Shown here piece after piece: positions 58,312 to 64,000 of a DNA stretch of 64,000 nt. This DNA comes from Oscillospiraceae bacterium. GTDB taxonomy: Bacteria; Bacillota; Clostridia; Oscillospirales; Oscillospiraceae. Position numbers and translations under genes: made by a program. The first letter of the stretch is position 1, and each line of letters starts with the position of its first letter. The notes under the pieces were generated by a model. That model did no database searches. It was not told the origin of the DNA and worked only from the letters and a program-made list of their open reading frames with translations. Location of the stretch: assembly GCA_015067615.1 (NCBI GenBank), contig SVMD01000004.1:93908-157907 (forward strand), given 5' to 3'.

Positions 58312-58343
58312 AAAAAATCCGGGACACAATCGTGTCCCGGATT
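58312..58343 (-). terminator. Terminator of the RNase Y gene
   Basis: On the minus strand a perfect 12-bp stem AATCCGGGACAC / GTGTCCCGGATT with a 4-base loop runs into TTTT. Confidence 0.85.
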
Positions 58344-58348
58344 CCTGT

Positions 58349-59890
58349 TTACTTTGCGTATTCCACAGCCTTGGTCTCGCGGATAACATTGACCTTGATC
58401 TGGCCGGGGTATTCCAGCTCGGCTTCGATCTTCTTGGCAATGTCCCGGGCCAGGATGATCATGTTGTCCTCGGTGACCACCTCGGGCTTGACCATGATGC
58501 GGACCTCGCGGCCTGCCTGGATGGCGAAGGCCTTGTCCACGCCGGGATAGGAGCCGGTGAGCTCCTCCAGCTTCTGCAGGCGGCGGATATAATTCTCCAC
58601 GTTCTCGCGGCGGGCGCCGGGACGGGCAGCGGAGATGGCATCGGCGGCCTGGACCAGCACGGCGATGACGGTCTTGGGCTCCACGTCGCCGTGGTGAGCC
58701 TCGATGGCATTGACGATGACGGGATTCTCCTTGTACTTCCGGGCCAGATCCGCGCCCAGCTGCACATGGGAGCCTTCCACCTCGTGGTCGATGGCCTTGC
58801 CCAGGTCATGCAGCAGACCTGCACGCTTGGCCAGAGCCACATCCACGCCCAGCTCGGAGGCCATGAGGCCGGCGATGTGGGAAACCTCGATGGAGTGGTT
58901 CAGCACGTTCTGACCGTAGGAGGTACGGTACTTCTGACGGCCCAGGATCTTGATCAGCTCGGGGTTCAGGTTGTGAACGCCGGTCTCGTAGCAGGCCCGC
59001 TCGCCTTCCTCCCGGATGGTGCGGTCCACTTCCTTCTTGGCCTTCTCCACCATGTCCTCGATGCGGGTGGGATGGATACGGCCGTCGGTGATGAGCTTTT
59101 CCAGTGCCAGTCTTGCGATCTCCCGGCGGACGGGGTCGAAGGAGGACACGGTAATGGCTTCGGGGGTATCGTCGATGATCAGGTCGACGCCGGTGATGGT
59201 CTCCAGGGTCCGGATATTCCGGCCCTCACGGCCGATGATGCGGCCCTTCATCTCGTCGTTGGGCAGAGCCACAACGGAGACGGTGACTTCCGCGGCGTGG
59301 TCGGCAGCGCAGCGCTGGATGGCGGTGGAGATGACCTCCCGGGCCTTGTCCTCGGCCTCGTCCTTCAGCTGCTGCTCGATCTCCTTGATCTTCATGGCGG
59401 CCTCGTGGCGGACCTCATCCTCCACGGACTTCAGAAGATACGTCTTTGCCTGGTCCTGGGTCAGCTCGGAGATCTCCTCCAGCTTCTTCAGCTGGGCGTT
59501 CTTCAGCTCGTCGGCGGCGGCCTGGGTCTCAGAGACCTTGGCCAGGCGCTTGTTCAGCTCCTCTTCCTTCCGCTCGAAGGCTTCGGTTTTGCGGTCCAGG
59601 GTGGTTTCCTTCTGCTCTAAGCGGCGCTCCTGCTTAGACAGCTCAGCGCGGCGCTCTTTGACTTCCTTGTCGTGTTCTGTGCGTGATCTATGGATTTCAT
59701 CCTTGGCTTCCAGGAGCATTTCCTTCTTCCGGTTCTCACCGCTGCGGATGGCCTCGTTAATCAGGCGGGTAGCCTCCATCTCGGCAGAGCCGATCTCCTT
59801 TTCCGCCACCTTCTTGCGGTACATCATGCCCACGAAGAAACCAATGGCAAGTCCTACCAAAATTCCAACAATGGCATAAACAAATTCCAT
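58349..59890 (-). CDS. rny: Ribonuclease Y (513 aa)
   Basis: An N-terminal membrane anchor (about 4-24), a long Glu/Lys-rich coiled coil (about 28-200), a KH domain (about 205-265; [16 protein letters not shown]) and an HD domain with HD in [11 protein letters not shown] and HHGDVEP. These are the domains of RNase Y, the main endoribonuclease of Firmicutes mRNA decay at the membrane. Its length is usual. The ATG at 59890 is the start of the conserved anchor, although the AAGGAGG lies 13 to 14 bases upstream, longer than usual. Confidence 0.95.
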   Translation of the reverse strand: MEFVYAIVGILVGLAIGFFVGMMYRKKVAEKEIGSAEMEATRLINEAIRSGENRKKEMLLEAKDEIHRSRTEHDKEVKERRAELSKQERRLEQKETTLDRKTEAFERKEEELNKRLAKVSETQAAADELKNAQLKKLEEISELTQDQAKTYLLKSVEDEVRHEAAMKIKEIEQQLKDEAEDKAREVISTAIQRCAADHAAEVTVSVVALPNDEMKGRIIGREGRNIRTLETITGVDLIIDDTPEAITVSSFDPVRREIARLALEKLITDGRIHPTRIEDMVEKAKKEVDRTIREEGERACYETGVHNLNPELIKILGRQKYRTSYGQNVLNHSIEVSHIAGLMASELGVDVALAKRAGLLHDLGKAIDHEVEGSHVQLGADLARKYKENPVIVNAIEAHHGDVEPKTVIAVLVQAADAISAARPGARRENVENYIRRLQKLEELTGSYPGVDKAFAIQAGREVRIMVKPEVVTEDNMIILARDIAKKIEAELEYPGQIKVNVIRETKAVEYAK

Positions 59891-60162
59891 AAAAAAACAG
59901 CACACCTCCTTCTTGAAAAATAGGGGCGCAGAAGGGGGTGTGGGCATAGTAAACCTATGTGATTTTGTGCATAACGACCAGCCGGAAACCCGGCTTTTTC
60001 CACGAAAACACCGCCAAAAGCATACTTTTGGCGTCCATGAATCTATCGGTTAAGCAAAATAAACGCCACATTCAGGCGTATAAAACCCATTCCCCCGGCC
60101 TTGCGCCGGTTATCATGAAACGCTGCGCTCCGGAAATGTCCCCGGCCAGCGTACACCATACC
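59891..60162 (-). promoter_or_regulatory. Structured 5' leader of RNase Y
   Basis: About 270 bases from the promoter at 60169 to the RNase Y start. It contains several stable hairpins, for example GCCAAAAG-N4-CTTTTGGC (60012-60031 region) and AGCCGG-N4-CCGGCT near 59991, and a CCGG...CCGG stem. No leader ORF is evident. It could regulate translation or stability of rny mRNA. No known riboswitch class is recognised. Confidence 0.4.
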
Positions 60163-60168
60163 GCATAT

Positions 60169-60197
60169 ATTTTACTCACACTATCCGGGAATGTCAA
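60169..60197 (-). promoter_or_regulatory. Promoter for RNase Y
   Basis: On the minus strand TTGACA and TAAAAT are separated by 17 bases. Confidence 0.7.
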
Positions 60198-60281
60198 GTA
60201 CAAATGCACAAATTTTACGTTTCTGAACCCGCAATTTCGTTCATCAGAACAAAATCCGCAAAAACCTCCCCTCTCCCTCCG

Positions 60282-60310
60282 TTGACAAGCCCCCGCCGCC
60301 GTGTTAAAAT
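60282..60310 (+). promoter_or_regulatory. Promoter for the small membrane-protein gene
   Basis: TTGACA and TAAAAT are separated by 17 bases, about 43 bases before the GTG start. It may also contribute to expression of the tRNA downstream. Confidence 0.7.
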
Positions 60311-60352
60311 AGCAAATACACGCGGAAGGAAAGTTCGCCGGGAGGGATTTGC

Positions 60353-60613
60353 GTGAAGTGGAAAGAGAAAACCACATTCTTCAAAATCATGGATGTGGTC
60401 ATGTATCTGGCTTTTCTTGCGTTCCTGGTCCTGGCGACACTGGAACTGACGGGTATCCTGTCTGTGCAGTATATTTCCACGCTGGCTCTGGCCGTTTATC
60501 TGCTGTGCTTCGGTGTCTCCTACTGGAATACCAACCGCAACCTGGCAAAGACCTACCTGATTCTGGCCGGTTTGTTCGTGGTTCTGGCACTTTTGCGGAT
60601 TCTGTCCTCCTGA
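60353..60613 (+). CDS. Small three-helix membrane protein (86 aa)
   Basis: A basic N-terminus (KWKEKTTFFKI) and three hydrophobic segments (about 12-33, 38-56 and 63-83). GTG start with GGGAGGG upstream. It has its own promoter and lies 17 bases before a tRNA gene. Function unknown. Confidence 0.7.
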   Translation: MKWKEKTTFFKIMDVVMYLAFLAFLVLATLELTGILSVQYISTLALAVYLLCFGVSYWNTNRNLAKTYLILAGLFVVLALLRILSS

Positions 60614-60630
60614 AAAAGTTAATTTCATAT

Positions 60631-60713
60631 GCGGGCATGGTGGAATTGGTAGACTCGGTGGATTTAGGTTCCATTGCGCAAGCGTGCAGGTTCGAGTCCT
60701 GTTGCCCGCACCA
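60631..60713 (+). tRNA. tRNA-Leu (anticodon TAG)
   Basis: Acceptor arms GCGGGCA / TGCCCGC pair perfectly, and A plus encoded CCA follow. The D arm has GGTGGAATTGGTAGACTC, the anticodon stem GTGGA / TCCAT holds TTTAGGT, which gives anticodon TAG, a long variable arm CATTGCGCAAGCGTG is that of a class II tRNA, and the T arm is CAGGTTCGAGTCCTG. Length is 83 bases with CCA. Confidence 0.95.
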
Positions 60714-60714
60714 T

Positions 60715-60757
60715 CTCCGTATGGAATCATTGATACAATGGTTCCATACGGAGTTTT
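60715..60757 (+). terminator. Terminator of the tRNA unit
   Basis: A long stem CTCCGTATGGAA-T-CATTG / CAATG-G-TTCCATACGGAG with a 3-base loop is followed by TTTTCTCTTTT. Confidence 0.88.
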
Positions 60758-60833
60758 CTCTTTTGGTAGAAATCTGTATTTGCATATGATATAATCAATT
60801 TAGAACACTTCATCTGACGGGAGCGTATGTGGA

Positions 60834-61622
60834 ATGATAAGTATCAATCATACCAATTTACTGAAAAATGCTCTGCAAGGAACAGGGTTTGTACGCCGTG
60901 GCTCTGCTTTCTTTAGGGTATGGGGTGACGGTGTCTTACAGGTGCTAAAATTTGAACGTCAACGTGGTGACAGAGTGCATGATTTGAGTGTTGGCGTTTT
61001 CTCTATGTACGGAAGACTATACCCAGAATGGTTTACTTCCAGTGGGTGCATTCCAAGAGCAAGTATTGCCTGTTTTATTGACCTTCGTTTTGTGGACTAT
61101 TATCTTTCTCCAAATCGATTCACAAAGACTGATAATGGGCAATTTCTCTATGATGGTTTTCCTGTGATGGTTGAACCAAAACAGTGGTTACGGGACGAAA
61201 ATGGAGAGCGTTGGAAATACTATTTCACTCCTGAACAGCAAGTACATATCTTAACAGAGAAAGTGCTACCGTGGCTGAATGATATGATAAGCCAATCCTT
61301 GGCAGCCAAGGCAATGTATAAAATAACACCTGTCCCTGACGATAGTCTGCGATTCGACGCACACTTAGCTGCTGGCGAATGGATAGAAGCAGAGCAGACC
61401 ATGTCTGCAATCTTGAAGCAACATGCTGATGCGCACGCAAGTTGGAAACGAACCTTTTCTGAGGATAAGTATGCAGAGATGGTGGCTCGGCAAGAAGTGA
61501 GAGATGTCCCGCTCAAAGCAGCTCATAAAATGGTACAGGAACAGGATGAATATGCTATTTCCAGCTACTTGAGAGAAAACTATAAGAGAAACTGTGAGTT
61601 TGCAAAATTCTGTATGAAGTAA
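60834..61622 (+). CDS. DUF4304-like protein, AT-rich (262 aa)
   Basis: The N-terminal part LLKNALQGTGFVRRGSAFFRVWGDGVLQVLKFERQRG matches the pattern I recall for DUF4304-type proteins; the rest is unassigned. It has no signal peptide or membrane segment. It has clearly lower GC and different codon use from its neighbours (many AAA, TTA, TTT), and it lies directly downstream of a tRNA gene and its terminator. This is the profile of a recently acquired gene, possibly left by an integrative element. Function unknown. Confidence 0.65.
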   Translation: MISINHTNLLKNALQGTGFVRRGSAFFRVWGDGVLQVLKFERQRGDRVHDLSVGVFSMYGRLYPEWFTSSGCIPRASIACFIDLRFVDYYLSPNRFTKTDNGQFLYDGFPVMVEPKQWLRDENGERWKYYFTPEQQVHILTEKVLPWLNDMISQSLAAKAMYKITPVPDDSLRFDAHLAAGEWIEAEQTMSAILKQHADAHASWKRTFSEDKYAEMVARQEVRDVPLKAAHKMVQEQDEYAISSYLRENYKRNCEFAKFCMK

Positions 61623-61646
61623 GGTCATGGTTGCATTTTTCTATGC

Positions 61647-61713
61647 GGTTACAAAAGTAAGTGCTGGGTTACATCTTAACCTCAACGGTTACAAAATTCA
61701 GGGTGCGGTTACA
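61647..61713 (+). repeat. Four GGTTACA repeats with exact 20-base spacing
   Basis: GGTTACA starts at 61647, 61667, 61687 and 61707, each exactly 20 bases after the last. A weaker GGTTGCA is at 61629. The sequences between differ, so the repeat unit is the 7-mer alone. It lies in AT-rich DNA between the DUF4304-like gene and the next terminator. Confidence 0.8.
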
Positions 61714-61744
61714 TTGTATCCATAATCACCACCAAACCCAACAA

Positions 61745-61772
61745 GGAAAGCACCCCTTTCGGGGTGCTTTCC
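61745..61772. terminator. Terminator after the lipoprotein gene
   Basis: A perfect 12-bp stem GGAAAGCACCCC / GGGGTGCTTTCC with a 4-base loop lies one base after the minus-strand lipoprotein stop. The tail TTGTTGGG on the minus strand is only weakly T-rich. Confidence 0.7.
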
Positions 61773-63119
61773 TCATTGTATCGGTATTCCGCCGCTTCCG
61801 ACGGAAAAAGCTATGCTTTTGGTTCCGCTGTCCATATCGTCCAGAATCAGCCGACTGGGATCCGTGGGCACAAGAAACCGATTATCGGTGAGCCAGGCGG
61901 GGCTGACATTGGCCTCACCGGACTTTGTCACACTGCCGTCATCATTCAGGCGCAAAACCATCAGGTGCATTCCACGCATGCCCTCATCAAAATCCTCAAA
62001 AAACAAGTACAGATAGTGGCCGTCAGCGGCTTTCACATAGTAAGGGTGGAGCTCGTGGGCATAACATTCTTCATACCAGCAGCCGTCCTGATTTGTGTAG
62101 ACACCGAAATCCAGATAGCAGTTACGCTCGTTGTCATAGCAGCCGGACACGGAGATGGCCTCCTGCTGGCTGTCCCCATTCAGATCCGCAAAGAAAGAGA
62201 TGTCCAGGGGCATTTCCACGGCGTACTGCTGAGGCACCTCCGTATATTTTTCGTTGAACAGCTCCGGGTACTCGGCAAATGTTACCGTCGCCGTCATGGA
62301 ACCGCCCTCGCAGAACTGACCGGGGGCGAAATAGAAGGTCACGCCGGTATAGTCCAGGGTCCAGCTGAAGCCGTTGTAGGGGGTATCGGCGAAGTAGTTC
62401 TGAACTGCATACTCGGAGTGGAAAGCCTCTGCGTACATCTGCTCCAGCAGCTCCTGCTCCACCGCCAGGGCAAGGTCGTTGTTCACATCCACCACCTCAT
62501 TGAGCAGGATCTCCCGGCCGGTTTGGGTATCGTAATTGCTGCCGTGATAAACGCGGTAATACTGTATCTGGCCGTAATGGGAATAGGAATCGGACAGCAA
62601 ACTGACGACCAGGCTGTCCGCCCGGCGCACCTGCACATCCAGGGTGGATACATAGGCTTCAAAGCCTGCACCGGCCCAGCTTTGTTCCTCCCGGGCAAAG
62701 CTGACCAGGTTGTCAAATTCCTCCAGCATGGCGTTTTCCTGCATGACGGCGATTTGGCTGAGTACCTGGGCCATTTCGGGATAGGTCTCGGCATCCTCAC
62801 CACCCAGGGTCACGGTGGAATGCTCGCTGCGGACCAGGGCACCGGGCAGCTCGTCCGCCCATTCATAATAGGTGTGCAGGGCCTTTTCCACAGTCAGCAG
62901 CCGGATTGACCCCTCGTTCTTCTGCGGTTCTGCAGCTTCCGTGGAAGCCTGGGTCTCCACAGGTGCCGGGGGCTCCGTGGGAAGCTGCGTCTGTGTGGGC
63001 GCCTGCGTTTCAGCAGAAGCTGTGCTTTCCGGTGCCGCGGTCGGTTCCGAATCCTTCCCGCAGGCAGCAAGGCACAGGAGAATACAGACAGAAAGCATCA
63101 CACAAATGATTCGTTTCAT
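61773..63119 (-). CDS. Secreted lipoprotein with DUF3298/RsiV-like domain (448 aa)
   Basis: Lipobox LAAC (Cys20) and a Thr/Pro/Glu-rich linker (about 21-70) precede a beta-rich part with YHGSNYDTQTGREILLNEVV, FSWTLDYTGVTFYFAPGQFCEGG, which resembles the DUF3298 (RsiV-type) fold. The last third has FADLNGDSQQEAISVSG, an FG-GAP/EF-hand-like stretch. The start at 63119 has AAGGA upstream. It probably acts at the cell surface; no enzymatic motif is visible. Confidence 0.7.
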   Translation of the reverse strand: MKRIICVMLSVCILLCLAACGKDSEPTAAPESTASAETQAPTQTQLPTEPPAPVETQASTEAAEPQKNEGSIRLLTVEKALHTYYEWADELPGALVRSEHSTVTLGGEDAETYPEMAQVLSQIAVMQENAMLEEFDNLVSFAREEQSWAGAGFEAYVSTLDVQVRRADSLVVSLLSDSYSHYGQIQYYRVYHGSNYDTQTGREILLNEVVDVNNDLALAVEQELLEQMYAEAFHSEYAVQNYFADTPYNGFSWTLDYTGVTFYFAPGQFCEGGSMTATVTFAEYPELFNEKYTEVPQQYAVEMPLDISFFADLNGDSQQEAISVSGCYDNERNCYLDFGVYTNQDGCWYEECYAHELHPYYVKAADGHYLYLFFEDFDEGMRGMHLMVLRLNDDGSVTKSGEANVSPAWLTDNRFLVPTDPSRLILDDMDSGTKSIAFSVGSGGIPIQ

Positions 63120-63143
63120 AACCATTCCTTTCTGAAGACAAGA

Positions 63144-63171
63144 GGTGAACAGGAGAAAAGCCCTGTTCACC
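63144..63171 (-). other. Intercistronic hairpin
   Basis: A perfect 10-bp stem GGTGAACAGG / CCTGTTCACC with an 8-base loop separates the two last genes. Its minus-strand tail TCTTGTCTTC is only weakly T-rich, so it may be a leaky terminator. Confidence 0.5.
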
Positions 63172-63189
63172 CCCTGCGGAAACGATTTC

Positions 63190-64000
63190 TTACTTGCGGA
63201 CAAGCGGCATATCGGTGACGGCGGAGTTGGTGATCAGTATGGTATTCTCATCCTGAACGGTGATCCAGAAGCCGCCCCTGTCACCGTCGTCATAGTAAAT
63301 GTCCACAGAGTCATCTTCGCAGATATCATAGGTGAAGGTGTACTCCCACACTCCGCCATCGACGAAGGTGTACAGACCGGTACCGTCCTTGTTAAAGGTA
63401 AAGGTTTCCTTATATGCGGTTTCCCGGTCCTCCCAGGTACCGATGAGGAAATCAGCCAGAACGATTTCCGCTTCGGCAGGCTCAGTGGTCTCAGGCTGGT
63501 CATTCTCCGGTTCGGTCGCTTCTTCTGCTTGCTTATCCAGCAGCAGTTCATCGCCCCACTTGTCGATCATGGTCAGCAGATCGCCGTCCACGGTGATGGT
63601 GAATTCTTCCTGATCTCCGTCATCATAGGTCAGCATGAGAACGTCACCGTCGACAGCATAGGTAAAAGGATACTCAGGACCGCTGATCACAACACCGGTG
63701 CCATCCGCATTGAAAATGAAAGTGTCATCCCAGTCGCTGTCACGCTGCAGCCAGGTGCCAACCAGAGCCTTTCTCGCTGCGGCTTCCGCTGCTGTGGCGG
63801 CTTCTGCGGCAGCCTGATCTGCTGCGGCAGCTGCTTCAAGCAGAGCCTTCACATCAAAGCGGGCGCCCAAACGCAGCTCAGCGTTCACATTCTCGATAAC
63901 CGCTTCCACAGGATTTTGGTTGCGGGGATAGAACAAGGCGCTGCATTCCACGGTTTCACCGGGGTACAGATCCTCTTCATAGGCGATATCCCCATCGGTA
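63190..64000 (-). CDS. Secreted protein with two lipocalin-like (DUF5640-type) domains, partial
   Basis: The frame is still open at the window edge (TDGDIAYEEDLYPGETVEC), so the true start lies beyond 64000 and the GTG at 63951 is not used. An Ala-rich helix (about 60-85 of the visible part) links to two related domains, each with GTW...F.F..DGTG (ALVGTWLQRDSDWDDTFIFN and FLIGTWEDRETAYKETFTFN) followed by an acidic YDDGD strand, separated by a Glu/Pro/Thr linker. Such small beta-barrel domains occur in secreted clostridial proteins of unknown role. The N-terminal signal is not visible. Confidence 0.7.
   Translation of the reverse strand, partial: TDGDIAYEEDLYPGETVECSALFYPRNQNPVEAVIENVNAELRLGARFDVKALLEAAAAADQAAAEAATAAEAAARKALVGTWLQRDSDWDDTFIFNADGTGVVISGPEYPFTYAVDGDVLMLTYDDGDQEEFTITVDGDLLTMIDKWGDELLLDKQAEEATEPENDQPETTEPAEAEIVLADFLIGTWEDRETAYKETFTFNKDGTGLYTFVDGGVWEYTFTYDICEDDSVDIYYDDGDRGGFWITVQDENTILITNSAVTDMPLVRK

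Noticed and set aside
61647-61713. CRISPR array
   Set aside because: Repeats are only 7 bases long with 13-base spacers, far too short for a CRISPR repeat, and no cas genes are present.

Overview
The window is a 64 kb piece of chromosome that looks like a gut Clostridia (Firmicutes), most likely Oscillospiraceae/Ruminococcaceae-like. This is inferred from the fairly high GC content, Gram-positive style lipoproteins (lipobox plus Cys), LacI/TetR/OhrR regulators, sugar ABC transporters lacking their own ATPase, RNase Y, strong AAGGAGG ribosome binding sites and TTGACA/TATAAT promoters. No phage, plasmid or CRISPR hallmark was seen.

Left edge (1-2.7 kb): two small membrane-protein genes, an acyltransferase/condensation-fold protein and a TauE/SafE permease.

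Beta-mannan utilisation locus (2.8-34 kb): a GH2 beta-mannosidase is divergent from a LacI regulator and a mannobiose/cellobiose 2-epimerase. A very long leftward gene train (30.3 to 7.7 kb) then carries a CBM-GH26 lipoprotein mannanase, a 1000-residue CBM/solute-binding fusion, two permeases, an NHL-repeat protein, a YIP1 protein, a DUF5696-like protein, a second permease pair, a three-repeat glycan-binding lipoprotein, a second solute-binding lipoprotein, a DUF624 protein, CE2 and CE17-like acetyl-mannan esterases, a GH42 beta-galactosidase and a second GH26. GH36 alpha-galactosidase and a GH5 lipoprotein sit just upstream. Together these would deacetylate, cut, import and hydrolyse acetylated galacto(gluco)mannan. 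No GH130 phosphorylase and no transporter ATPase are present, so a shared MsmX-type ATPase elsewhere is expected. Similar 13-base dyads lie in front of the LacI gene and the long operon.

Short modules (34-41 kb): an OhrR regulator with a glutathione-peroxidase-like gene and a perfect 10-4-10 operator; then a GH2 beta-galactosidase/glucuronidase, two TetR regulators and a GPH sugar symporter.

Oxyanion/sulfur-type region (40.9-55.7 kb): this is the most unusual part. A lipoprotein fuses two active-site-intact rhodanese domains to a PstS-like phosphate-binding domain and heads a PstCAB-HAD operon. Divergent from it are two TVP38/TMEM64 membrane proteins and a CCG Fe-S-type protein. Next come two glycosyltransferases of the TIGR04282/TIGR04283 types, an APH-like kinase and a nucleoside hydrolase, and then a YnjBCD-type ABC transporter. 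The parts resemble the Escherichia coli ydjXYZ-ynjABCDEF cluster. The TVP38 and YnjB promoters are alike in sequence. Two related palindromic MITE-like elements are inserted here.

Right part (55.7-64 kb): a TetM/EF-G-like GTPase fused to a YacP/Rae1-type NYN nuclease, RNase Y with a long structured leader, a small membrane protein, tRNA-Leu(UAG), an AT-rich DUF4304-like gene followed by four GGTTACA repeats at exact 20-base spacing, and two secreted proteins, the last running off the window.
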